This document shows positions 22,801-34,064 of a DNA stretch of 64,000 nucleotides, piece by piece. Position 1 is the stretch's first letter; each line of letters starts with the position of its first letter. Position numbers and translations under genes: made by a program. Under the pieces are notes generated by a model, which had not been told where the DNA came from, did not search any database, and saw only the letters and a program-made list of their open reading frames with translations. The stretch comes from Pestalotiopsis fici W106-1 (Eukaryota > Ascomycota > Sordariomycetes > Amphisphaeriales > Sporocadaceae): contig NW_006917095.1 of assembly GCF_000516985.1 (NCBI RefSeq), positions 1,989,077-2,053,076 of the forward strand. The letters are read 5' to 3'.

Positions 22801-23390
22801 GCCGCCCAAAGTCTCCGCTCATCCACGGTAAACTCGGACAGGGCAAGTCCTCGAAGTGCAGCGAGAGGAATGCCCGTAATTTCATGAATCGACTGGCGTA
22901 AAGATGTCTTGTTGCCCAACCATTGACCTTCGGCGGAGAAGAAATCAACATGGCGTGGAGCAAGGAGCTCCTGGAGAGTCCAACCAAGAGAAAACCATCT
23001 GCTCGTCCAGAAAGCGGATGGCAATTCGGCTGGAGGACCTGGAAAAGGACTTAAGACATCGGACAGGAGTACGTAGCATTTGGCGGCATTCTGGTACCAT
23101 CGAAACATGGAGTTGAGCGCTTCTGTAAGCTCGGCACTGCTGGATTTATCAATGCAGCAGGTATCTATCCAGGAATACTCGAGGCCGTCGCGAGAGGCTT
23201 GGTTGCTGCAAACTTGTAGCTTCCAGTGGCCCGGCTTGTTGACGCCAGTCTGGTCGCACAGATCTCTATAGGTGACCTCATCATCATCGGGCCCCCACGT
23301 GTGCGAAAGGATAGCGTATGAAGGGATATCATCTTGAAGAAAATCCTTTGTGAGTTTGAATCCATGAGGCGTTGATTGAAGCAAGCGCAT
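19821..23390 (-). CDS. HET–NACHT–ankyrin NLR-like protein with a local reading-frame lesion
   Basis: The first block (ATG at 23390 to about 22,600) is a HET domain: SYAILSHTWG, the long EYSWIDTCCIDKSSSAEL motif, SRWFSLGWTLQELLAP and MAYCLLGIFDV. The linker needs at least one intron in about 22,440–22,680 whose ends I cannot fix. The second block (about 22,470–21,720) is NACHT with Walker A IKGKPGTGKS and Walker B FLFIDALDEC. The third block (to the TGA at 19821) continues the NACHT-associated region (LHICFSSRHYPNI, FIHESVRDFIV) and ends in degenerate ankyrin-like repeats (GETVIFHAARK, GRTLLSHAAG, GISPLQYAVK). A TAG at 21714–21716 interrupts the frame just after Walker B (see findings). HET domains trigger heterokaryon-incompatibility cell death, with NACHT and repeats as switch and sensor. 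Either a recently broken gene or a consensus error. Confidence 0.75.
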
Positions 23391-24326
23391 GATCGATGCT
23401 TGGGACGTAGGACTCCTTTCCGAAGACGAAGCTGTTGACTATGTATCCGGCATAGCAGTGGTCGCAATAGTAAATGTGTGGTCAGCTGAAATTGGTTGCC
23501 TAATTGCAAGGATGTCTGACAAAGGCCGCCCGACAAATTCAGCGAGAGCCATATTACGTGAAATATGCAGCCCGCTTTCAGGAGAGGATACTAACAAATA
23601 AAATCATGGCAATGCAAAAGTTCAATTCGCTTGACATTAATAATCAAAGTGCCAGATAACAGATGATAGTTCTTACATACCTACCTAAGGTATGCACCAT
23701 GGTGTCCTACCCAGTGCATTGATAGGTAGGTACCTAGGTTAGCGCTAGAGGTTTCCGTGTTGCCTATTAGCCCCGCTAATTTTATCCTGTCTTAGATTTT
23801 GAACGTATCATGAAGGAAACAATTCGGTACACTTATTATCAGTCGCTCATTTCTTTCATTTCGGCCCGCGAAGCTGTCGCAGCTTGCGAATTGACATACA
23901 ATGTGCAAATGGCGGATTGGTTTTTGACCTTGCCAAGTGCTTATCGCCCAAGACATGGAATAGTTTGGCTTCTAGGAGAATAGGTTTACATTATTTGTGT
24001 GATGCTTTGCACCAGGCTGAATCACGTTCGTCCGTCGGGATCAATCTGATTCAAAGCCTTTTATGTGTCGAATTGCACCTGTTCACGATGCAGCTGCTGC
24101 AGCGTAGGCGCCGACATCCCCTCTTGTAACATGTTATAGCCAATTGGATTGATGCATGTTCTGCATCGTAAGGCTGAGTGAGCTGCACCACTCAACCCCT
24201 CTTTCCACAGCCCCAGTGGACAAATCTTAGATCTCTTCTGAATGCCATCGGGTCGTCCACCTCATGATTGCTGATGTCGACACCAGCGATTATTGAGTCA
24301 TCATATGAGACTTCTCCCACGGCAAA
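23391..24326. other. Intergenic: shared upstream region of two divergent NLR-like genes
   Basis: 936 bp between two start codons. It contains a TAGGTAGGTACCTAGGTT-type motif near 23,725, a palindromic intergenic word common in fungi. No coding sequence was recognised. Confidence 0.55.
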
Positions 24327-26964
24327 ATGGCAGACCCACTGTCCGTGGCGGGAAGCGCTGTTGGCATCATTTCACTTGGTATCCAAGTCGCACAGTCTCT
24401 CTTCGATTATTACAATGCAGTCAAGTCTCAACACAGCGACGTTGCGCACACAATCCGAAAGTTGGACAGCCTGTTGGAGATTTTAGGATCTCTTCAGCAT
24501 CGCATCGATGGCCGCCGGTTTCGAGCCGATGAACAGGACGCGGTTCGGAAAATCGAGTCCCTGATCAACGAGTCTGAGGAATGCATTCAGGAGCTACAGG
24601 ATGAGGCAGAGAAGTTCAAGCAATGTCCTGTTGGTACCATCCAGTCTGCCGTCAGAACGACAGCCCGCCGTGTGGCATATCCATTTCGGCGGAGTACTTT
24701 GGAAAAACTTGACGAAGATGTCGACGATATTGTCGACCGCTTGAAGCTGGCCCTACAATTACTGCAACAAGAGGTTACGGGCCGTGTCCAGGATGACGTT
24801 GAGGATATCAAGGCATTACTAAAACTCGTCAAGTCTTCTCAAGACTCGTCGGGAATACAGCAATGGCTTAACGCGCCGGACGCCACGACCAATTTCAATG
24901 AAGCATGCGCAAAAAGACAACCGCAGACTGGACTCTGGCTCGTCAAGGGTCAGAGATTCACTGATTGGGTGACATCCCACCGCTCTTTCCTATGGCTGAG
25001 AGGCTTTGCCGGGTGCGGCAAATCTGTACTGTGTTCCACCGCAATTCAGCATACCTACCGGCATCGCAGGTCTAACCCACAAATTGGCATTGCATTCTTC
25101 TTCTTCACATTCAATGATGAAGACAAGCAAGCTACTTCGGCTCTTCTCCGCGCTCTTGTTTCGCAATTGTCCACTCAGGCAGTTAAGAGTACCCACCTCG
25201 CACGACTGCGTGACAGTTACCGACAGGCTGCACCGCCTGATGAAGCGCTATTAGGTTGCCTCCGTCAGCTCATCGGCACATTCCAGGACGTGTACATACT
25301 CATCGACGCGTTGGATGAGAGCCCACGGGACAAGCACCGAGAGGCTGTGCTACAATTGCTCACAGATATTCGTGCATGGCAAGAGCCTCGGCTGCATCTC
25401 TTAGTGACCAGTCGGGATGAGGTCGATATCCGCGACGAGCTCGACCTAGATCCCTCATTAATCATTGAAATGAGGAACAGCGAAGTCGATCAAGACATCA
25501 CCGCTTTCATTCGCCAGACTCTCCAAGACAAGCGGAAGTTTGCCAAATGGAAGAAGCATCATAATACCATTCAAGATGCGCTTACACAACGAGCGAATGG
25601 AATGTAAGTTTTAAGAGCACCAAAAACTCCCATCGTTGCTCATGACTTGTAGGTTCCGCTGGGTTGAATGCCAATTCAGATCACTGGCGCGTTGCCCGCC
25701 AAATCAGCAATTGCTTGAACAACTTCTCCACTCACTACCAAAATCATTGGATGATACGTACGCCCGAATGCTGGAGAATATCGCGCCAGATCTGGTCGAT
25801 TACGCAAAGCAGATGTTGACCATTCTGTGTTGTGCTATCAGACCACTCTCTGATACAGAGCTTTTAGACGCTCTGGCTGTCAGGATTGACAGCGACTGTA
25901 GTCACGACTATAGTTACGACGCCACGAGGAGGTTCAATGATATCAGTGCCCTCGAAGAAATTTGCCCTGGCTTCATGGAGGTGGACACCGATTTCAATAC
26001 TCGGGATGTCACCATCCGGCTTGCCCATTTCTCTGTACGGGAATTCCTCGAGGCAAAACGAATCCTCCAGTACGAAGCTATTGCACTTTTCCACGTTCAG
26101 AGACAGATAGGCCACACGCACATGGCAGGCATATGCCTAGCTTCGCTACTTTACCCTCAACAAAAGGATAACAAGGCCTTGAGCAAGGTCACTGAAGAAA
26201 GCGCATTGCTGAGATATGCAGCCCGTCACTGGCCAGAGCACTTTACACAATGCGGATCAAAATCTATCATTGAAATGCAGTCATGGCCATTGTTCCAAAC
26301 AACGGGTCCCTATTTCATGAGATGGGTCAGAACATGGAATATCGATGAAGCATCTGGGCGCTTTACATATGAAGCACCAAAACCTCTCTACTATGTCGCA
26401 TTTCTAGGATTGAACACCATAGCAGCTATGCTTCTTGGTTCACATGATATGAATTTTAACTCAGAGCTAGCACCGGGTAGTGATTCAACCATATATGTCA
26501 TCAATAGAACAGCGGCATCAAGAGATCATATTTATGTCTTGGAGTCATTATCTGAAGACATGGATATCAACGTCAATGCTGGAAGGTATGGAACAGCACT
26601 GCATGCAGCGGCGGCTAATGGCCACGAAAGCACCGTGCAACTGCTTCTCGAAAAAGGTGCCGACGTCAACGATAACAGTGAAATGTATAGAACAGCACTG
26701 CATGTAGCGGCGGCTAATGGCCACGAAAGCACCGTGCAATTGCTTCTCGAAAAAGGTGCCGACATTAACGCCGAGGGTAAAGTATATGGAACAGCATTGC
26801 ATATAGCGGCGGCTGAGGGCCACGAAAGCATCGTGCAATTGCTTCTCGAAAAAGGTGCCGACATGAACGCCGAGGGTAAAGGGTATGGAACCGCATTGCA
26901 TATAGCGGCGGCTGAGGGCCACGAAAATATTGTGAAACTACTTCTCGAAAAAGGTGCCATATAA
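24327..26964 (+). CDS. Helo-like–NACHT–ankyrin NLR-like protein
   Basis: Two exons, 24327–25603 and 25653–26964, joined over a 49-bp intron to read NGM-FRWVECQ, 862 residues. The N-terminus MADPLSVAGSAVGIISLG with following helices matches the fungal N-terminal domain of STAND proteins (Helo-like). NACHT follows with Walker A GFAGCGKS at about 226–233, Walker B VYILIDALDES at about 322–332, and the FRWVECQFRSLARCP and LPKSLDDTYARML motifs that normally follow NACHT in these fungal genes. Residues from about 735 on are four ankyrin repeats (YGTALHAAAANGHESTVQ and near copies). The protein ends abruptly inside the last repeat (LLEKGAI, TAA at 26962–26964). Likely cytosolic nucleotide-switch receptor for non-self recognition or cell death; ligand unknown. 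Head to head with the HET–NACHT gene. Confidence 0.88.
26587..26964 (+). repeat. Tandem 99-bp ankyrin-coding repeats (four units)
   Basis: Units begin with TATGGAACAGCA or a near copy at 26587, 26686, 26785 and 26884, exactly 99 bp apart (33 codons). They differ by only a few bases each, and most differences fall in the variable turn codons. The last unit stops short at GCCATATAA. High DNA identity between units suggests recent duplication or concerted evolution. Confidence 0.92.
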
Positions 26965-28255
26965 TACTACTATTTATGGGACTGAGCAGCATTACACAAA
27001 GGTCATATTTCTTGTGAGCTATGAGAATTGATCTGTAGTTATTTAATTGTATACCATCTTAATATATCATAACGCAAAACACTCTGAAAACTTCGTTTGG
27101 CTAGTACTTTGTACCGCCTCATGAATCAGAAAATAAATACAATGCGCAACACTTTGCACACCTTTGTTGGTTTGTGAGTTTCCGAAATATAAGAGAAAAT
27201 CATTGGCAAAAATACAATGAAGAGTCCCCAGTAATCAGATGCTTTAATTGTGAATTGCAACTCCAAAATTACATCTTGTCGTCGAAATGACGAAATCCGA
27301 CATCATACATAGGATCCATAGATCTGTCCAGACCAGTGCTTGTGGATAGCAGACTGCCGACAGCCAATTCACACGGAGCTGCCAGATGTACTGGATCAAA
27401 TGGCCTTTGTGGCTTTTCAATCTCCTGGAACCTGTGCCAATTTCCGGCTGGTGCAATCTTTATAGATGAAGAAGTCAATTCTTGCTCATCGAGCCCTATC
27501 CTTTGACGAGTCTACTTCATCCAGTAGAAGATCAAAATCAATGCTTATTGGACAAGTGGATTGACGCTTCAGTCAATGAAATTGAGATGTTTTGGCGCGG
27601 AATACAGAGTAGCTTGCGTAAGTCCAGTGGGGGGGGGGGGGGGGACCATGTTGATTTATTGCTACTATAGTAACCTTTCTCCAATAACATGGGGTGAGAT
27701 AGCCACTAGGCAACCACTGCACATCTAAGGAGCATATACCTATTACTGAGACTGAGTAGTGCTGCTTCCGTCGCAGCCAAAGCCCACAGAGAGCGCATAT
27801 ACAACGTACATTGCACTCAAATATTGAAAAGAACAACCATAAGCGGAAGTTGCTACTCAATAGAATTATGCGCTAAGTCGATGGCATTCCGGAGCTGCAG
27901 CTGGGGTTCATCGTGGGGTTACAAGAGCTTCGACTAGTCGGTTTAAAGGTACAACCCGTGAAAGTTGATAAAAGCATCAATCTTGTAAGTACCTAATAAA
28001 ATTTAAAACTGAATATCTGTAATAGGTGTTAGAAGTGGGATTCCATCGTCGGAATTCATTAGATAGTGAAACTCAAAGAAAAAAGCTAAGATCCCCTATC
28101 GAATGTGGTTAGCGGCTACATTCAAACGGCTTTCAAGGCCGCTATAATTAGTCATTTATAAGCCCGATTGTACTATTCTGCACCTTGTGATGTAAACAGC
28201 AAATAGTCTATCCGCAACTATATTCCTTTGCCCTTACACTGGATTGATTGTTGGC
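26965..28255. other. Intergenic between convergent NLR and P450 genes
   Basis: About 1.3 kb without a supported gene. Just past the stop, TTTATGGGACTGAGCAGC near 26,973 resembles the start of another ankyrin unit and may be a decayed fifth repeat. A G16 run lies at 27629–27644. Confidence 0.5.
27629..27644. repeat. G16 homopolymer
   Basis: Sixteen consecutive G in an intergenic region. It is a possible G-quadruplex former and a likely site of sequencing or copy-number error. Confidence 0.85.
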
Positions 28256-29897
28256 TCAAGTGCCCTTCTCACAAAAATCCTCTGCAACGATATTGATGCC
28301 CTTGTCGTTATTAGAGAAAACTACGCGCCACTGCTGGTTGCTCTTCGGGACCAGCGTAACCTGGAGATCCTGTTTGGGAAGCGGACAAGCCCGATCCATC
28401 ACGTTGTCTTTCTTGGGCTCAATCCATTTCCCGCCAACAGGCTGTACATCGCATCTCGCGAGTATCAAGGCCAGAATGGCCAAGACTTCAGTGCTAGCAA
28501 AGTGGCGACCAGGACACAAGACGTGACCCCCGCCGAATCCTCTGAATGCAGCGGCAGGAAACCGGTGTGCTTCATCTTTTGTGGTTTTGAGAAATCGCTT
28601 ATGGTTGAAAACATCCGCGGTTGGCCCCCATAGGGTCTGGTCACTGTGGATCACGGCATTTGGTATAAGCAAGACTCCGCCCTTTTTCAAGAGATACTGG
28701 TTATCCACCAAGGTATCCTCCTTGATGATTCGAGCAGCAATGCTAATGCCATGAAATCTCAAGACCTCTTGCCATGTTGACACCAAGATCGGGCACTTGG
28801 TCTTAACCTGTGCCAAATCGATAACACACACGCCATGCGCGTCAGTCGTTACAAGATTCGTTACTTCGCGACGGCAGTCTTCCAGTACGATCGGATCTGA
28901 AAGAACTTGCCAAATCGTCCAGAAGGCAGTTGGGGCAGTATTGACAATACCAGCAGCAACTTGACCAATTTCAATATGTGCCGAGTCCTTGTCGAGTCCA
29001 AAGGCAGCGTTATGTTTCTGCCGGAGCTGGACCAACAATGAACCTTCAAGATGTCGCTGCTGCTCGAAATAGCGATCGAACTCTGCTACCATGAGCTCGC
29101 GCGTCTTGAGTGTTTGTCGTGCAAATATTCTCGGGAACATATCCATCAAAAGTGTCATGATACCAGACTCGAATTGAAACCATGCTTGTTCCAGCTCGGG
29201 CTTGCGAAATGGGTTGTGAGGCCCGTATGTCGCCTCCATGGTGGAAGCAAATATCTCATGCCGTAGCCATTCATAGAGCTTGACAGTGCAAGATTCCTGC
29301 TTTGCAAGCTTGTCGAACGATGCGGCGAAGCAATTCACGGCTGCCCTGTTGAGCGAATCCAACCCGGGGCCTGGTGAAGTACCGGGTGCTGTAGATCTCG
29401 GGAAGCTTCTTAGGTAGCCATCTTCAGTCACCTCCTTCTCTCCTGCAATGGTGGCCATGCCACTCTTGCTCACGCACATTACCTTGTCGCACACTCGCGC
29501 TTGAATGGGAGAGAAGGCGACAGTCAAGATATGGCGATCAATACGTTGTATCAATTGGAGAGAGTTCACAACGTATAGAGATGCTCCCGGCATCTTGAGG
29601 GTGTATATGGGAAGTCCATATGTGTCTCTATACAAGTCAAAGAAGTCGTTAACAAACCCAACAGATCGTTGAAGAAATGTGAAGGACCAGCGAGGCCGGA
29701 CTTGTCGCAGCGACATACCTCATCCGAACGTAATAGCGACCCTTCTCGGTGAGCATACCAATGAGGGGGCTGACAAAGGGAATAGTCCCGGCCAATACTT
29801 TCGGCTCTCTTGGATCGTGCGTCAAGTAGACCAGAGTGCGAAGGAAGATGTAGGCAGCTATGAGGCCTGTTACACCAAGCGCGATGAATGATGGCAT
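28256..29897 (-). CDS. Cytochrome P450 with CYP7/CYP8-like I-helix
   Basis: Two exons on the minus strand, 29719–29897 and 28256–29627, with a 91-bp GTATGT–TATAG intron. The join reads YYVRMR-DTYGLPIYT (516 residues). The N-terminal hydrophobic segment (MPSFIALGVTGLIAAYIF) anchors it in the ER membrane. Present are the K-helix EVLR (TWQEVLRFHG), an FNHKRFLK segment in place of PERF, and the haem-ligand loop FRGFGGGHVLCPGRHFA. The I-helix reads AGIVNTAPTAFWTIW and lacks the usual acid-Thr oxygen-activating pair, as in the CYP7/CYP8 branch and several fungal relatives. That can mean altered O2 or peroxide handling, or an isomerase-like reaction. It is transcribed in the same direction as the next P450, 1.2 kb upstream. 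Probable tailoring enzyme; substrate unknown. Confidence 0.9.
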
Positions 29898-31102
29898 TTT
29901 CGCAATAACCTCATTTGAGTTGAGCCTTGAAGAGAGCGGCGATGGAATAAAGTCACGACGAGTGATCTCATCGACAGTTGATGAGATTAGAGAGTGTGTA
30001 ATTGATTGGATGATGGCAGAATGTTAATGGAGGTCGTGAAATCATATTGCTTGACAGCTCCTGGTCGGCATTCTATGGATTGGAAGAGAGCATAAATTCA
30101 ATGCTGTTAGAGCTGGATTTGAATTGGTTGCTTTTGATTTGCTTGTTGGTTGTTGGTTGTCGAGACTTTGGGAGGCATGCAAGGTGTATCAACACCCTGA
30201 TCCAACGGTGTGCTATGATTGGGAGAGAGGGGGATTGAAATGCAAACCCCTTGTCGCACCCATCTGCATTTGCGCACCCTCTTTGCTCTGCTCCCAACGG
30301 CGCCCGCCACCCCCTCGTCGGTCCGGTCCACAACCTGTAGAGATGCGACACGGGCCGAGAAATTCCCAATCAGGATACCTACTTGTACTCTACCAGATTG
30401 GAACGGAGTATAATTCCCACATGTATTATGGTCCTGCGATCGCGCATCAATGGTGGTTTTGTAGTCCCAGACCCATACACGGTTGGCTGGTTGCAATGGG
30501 TCGGCGCATGGGGGCCCATTGGCAAATGGGTTGTCGTATTCGTAGAGGTACCAAGTTTAGCGACTTGATCCTGAAAATGTTAAAATTCGTCTTTTGATAT
30601 ACCTTTGAGATCCATAAAGATATGCCATGCCAATATTTCCAGTGGTAGAGGGTCGGTTTCGTGTATTGCGATGTAATCCGAGTCTCAATGATCCGGCAAA
30701 TATCCAAAGACCGGGTCCGCTTCATGATAATTTGATAACATTCGCGAACTTAAATCTATAAAATAGCAAGGATCTGCAGTACATTACGGCAAATCTTTAA
30801 GCGCATCGTCACGGCCTAGACTTCCATTACACGATAATAGCAAAGGGTATGCTCGAAACATATGGCTAAGCGATGGTAGATTTAGAGCTATGAAACTTCA
30901 AAAATCAAAGCGAAGCCTGCAAAAGGACTTCTACAATTGGCGAATTCAATATTTCTGAATTAAATGATGATCAACAGTACTAAAGTACTAGTGAGATGAC
31001 TTGCAGTTTTGCGTTGGTTTTATTTAAATACATTCCATCGCGTAACGATACAAGGAAGTTACAGGATGTCGCATAGCTGCAGCTATATACCGGGTGAGAC
31101 AC
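29898..31102. other. Intergenic, promoter of P450 and 3' flank of CYP68-like gene
   Basis: About 1.2 kb with no supported gene. It includes a GC-rich patch near 30,280–30,340. Open frames here overlap each other in several frames and have no family signature. Confidence 0.5.
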
Positions 31103-32832
31103 TCATGCAAAGGAAGACTTCTTCCTCCGCACACGCAGCTTCGCCTTGGGGTTCGTCACAATCTCGATATACCACGGCGAAGCGTCGGGCCCAGAGTCTA
31201 CTCTCTCGAACTCGTAGTTCTCAAGGATATGCGCGAGCAAGACTTTGACCTTATTCCCCGCAAAGAACCGCCCAGGACACGCATGTGTGCCAATGCCAAA
31301 TCCGAGACTTTCCATCGTGGTCGTCACAAACTGCGAAGAATGCTCCTTTCCGGCCTCCTCGCGGAGCTTGAGAAACCGGTCAGGCTGCCATTCCTCGGGA
31401 TTGGGATAGTACTTTGGATCCCACATCCTGGACATGTTGATGCTGACTTGAGCGCCTTTGGGGATGAGCGTCCCGTCGGGCAGGGACACGTCTTCATGCG
31501 CATATCGATGGGTAAGAACTGATTGGTTAGCGTTTGGCTTGATGATATCTTAGGGGTGGAGAGAACTTACGGACACCGAGGGGCTTAATTCGCTGTGTCT
31601 CCTTCATTACACTGTCTGCGAGCTTCATTTGGTACAATGAGGTCTTTGACATTTTGCCATTCTCATCGCGGACCTCTCGTGACTCCTTCAGCAGTGGCTC
31701 GATGACTTCTGGGTGCCGGCAGAGCTGAAGCACAATGTTGGAGGTAAGGTCCGATGTTGTGTGCACCGATGCCATGCTAAGCGACAGCTGTGCGTGAGCT
31801 CCGTGGTACTTTTCGTTTCGACTCATGGCGATCTGGTGCATCCATGTCATGGCGTCATTTGGCATGTCTGCCAGTCCCTTTTTTGCCAGTTCCATGGTTT
31901 CGATGCGTTTGGCGATGACGGGCTCAATCATCTCCTCGGCTCGCTTCACCTGTTGCCTGATTTTGCGGCAATCTGCCATGAACCATTGAACGTATGGACG
32001 AGACCACTCGGGCCAGGCGCGGATTTTCCTCACGGCATAGAACACGCTGTTTGTGTATGCCTGAATGTTTTCCCGCCACTCCTGGTCGCGGCAGAGCTCA
32101 GGGCCAAGGAAGATCCGAGTCGAGACTTGAGTGACGATGTCACGGAGACTGGCCAACAACTCAACTTCATGCCATTCTACACGCATTTTAGCCACGAACG
32201 CAAACGACTAAGGTGGATGATTTACCAGTGCTAGTGCCCCATCGCTCATCAAATGCCACTTGAGTCTCTTCGACCAATTCCTGAGTGAACTTGCCTATAG
32301 AGTCGCAGTGTAAGTATGCTGGCAGAACAAAGTAGTGAGAAGCACGCTAAACATACTAAGGTTGGTGCTCAGCTTGGTGCGAATCATGGTGGTGAGGGTA
32401 TCTGTCGCACGTAGGCCCTCGAACCCCGGTAGAGTAGATGCCATGGACTTTTTAACTACCTCGTCGGCGCTAAAACGAGGATCAGACTTGACGTGCTCAG
32501 CCATGTCAGGAGGCAACACAATCCGTTTTCCGAACGACCCAATGATCTGAAAGGGGCCAGTATACTAGTTTCTTGATGAGTAACTTTGTTTCAATCGTGA
32601 GTGACTGCGCTCTTACCTTGGAATATCCATTTCGAAGCCATGTGTTCATGTCTTGGGCGATGCGTTTCACAGCGGGCTGATCAGACCATTCGCCTTTCAG
32701 TTTGTTAATGATCGGGAAACCCGAGGTATACCAGATCAGTCTCAAAGTAGAGACTAAACCGCTCAGGAGATAGGGGAGAAGTATGATGGGCACAGCTGCG
32801 GACAGCAAAAGCCCGGCATTTTCGACCAACAT
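31103..32832 (-). CDS. CYP68-like cytochrome P450
   Basis: Five exons on the minus strand: 32617–32832, 32357–32546, 32226–32294, 31571–32176, 31103–31518. The introns of 70, 62, 49 and 52 bp are all GT–AG and in frame, giving 498 residues. The start is the first ATG (32832), directly before a transmembrane anchor (LLLSAAVPIILLPYLL). The I-helix has the SVHTTSDLTSN form and the K-helix is KETQR with RIKPLGV after it. The haem loop is GFGIGTHACPGRFFAGN. These features are characteristic of the fungal CYP68 / ent-kaurene-oxidase-like group, which oxidises terpenoid and polyketide skeletons. It is divergent from the acyltransferase gene, so the two may be co-regulated from the 1.2-kb spacer. Substrate not inferable. 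Confidence 0.92.
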
Positions 32833-34064
32833 GATTGTCTGATCAACCGAGCTTGGCACTCTGGCAAGCAAGTTGACAGTAGGTTTCTTGGTCAATGAGG
32901 ACTATGTCTCAAGGTAAAAACCTGCTATCCTTTCCCTAGTAGCTATATTTTGAAAGACTCTAGGAGTGCATTTTAGTTGGAAATGTTTTTAAAGGACTCT
33001 CTCGCTAGAAGACACATTTGCCTGGCGCTATACTAATGGGGACCTAGAATGCCAGGTTACAGGGGATGTACATATGCTCGTAGCCCTTCCAAGTGGATGC
33101 TGAGTGAAGTCCTGCCGAATGTTCGATACCCATTGATAGCGCATCAATATGTAAGGCACAGCAGCTAACCAGGCCATCATCCGCTAAAATCGAACGAGGT
33201 GCGCCTCCAGGCTAGCAGCTTTTCGCCGAATCTGGTCTGATAGAATCCCTGTATGGATGAGACTACAAAAGGTACACCCCCGCCAAGATTGGTGGTACCA
33301 ACCTACCAGGTAGTGGAATGCTAGTGATTACAAGCCCCAGGACTTGTGCCCACTTATAGGGGACGTGATTACCTACACAAATTTCTATAAAAAGGTACAG
33401 AGTACATTACGTCGAAATACCCAGAAATTACTTGTTACTCAAAAATAAATCTGGCGTACAACACGTATGCAACAAATCTAATCCGACTGTATTTATTGGT
33501 TCAAAGACACAAAGGTAACGTAATGCCCCGAGAGCTTATATTTGGACGTTTTGGCAAATAATACCAGGTCGCCTCCTAATCCTGTCCTGTCACTCCCACT
33601 AAGATCTGATCCTGAAGATCTATACCGATTCTTCAGACCCACGCATCCTGAACTCCCAAAGACAACGACTGACTCGCGTAGGATTTGAATGCCCGTTGCC
33701 ATCAACCAAGGCGACCATGTTTCGTATAGTATTACATGGGCTAAGCGAATGTTGTCATTCGGCGCTGACATCGGCGTTTGCAACGCCGAATTTAGTGCTG
33801 AATATGGGTCCTGCCGCCCATACCATGCATGTCTACCAGACTTGCTAGGATCCAAGGGTCTTGCCGTCTTCATATCATATACCACAACATGCCGACTCGG
33901 TATTCCATCTTGAAGGATCAAATGTGCACGGCCTAGTGCAATTCATTACATCATGGCATGGGAACCGAGATATCAGTCGCCTCCTTGTGAGAGAGTCGCA
34001 GACGATTCGAGATCTTCTCACCTGGCTGCTGCACAACTTGCAGCAGTTGAACAAACGTAGGACA
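32833..34064. other. Intergenic: shared divergent promoter of CYP68-like P450 and acyltransferase
   Basis: About 1.2 kb between two start codons. A GGTGGTACCAACCTACC stretch near 33,290–33,306 is partly palindromic and could be a regulator site, though I cannot tie it to a known factor. Open frames running into it on the plus strand have only a TTG start. Confidence 0.5.

Noticed and set aside
30073..30597. Several 90–157-codon frames upstream of the first P450
   Set aside because: They overlap each other in different frames and on both strands, as expected in a GC-rich promoter without coding pressure.
33861..34064. 68-codon N-terminal extension of the acyltransferase
   Set aside because: It starts with TTG and contains no ATG before 34065. 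The family normally begins close to the chosen start.
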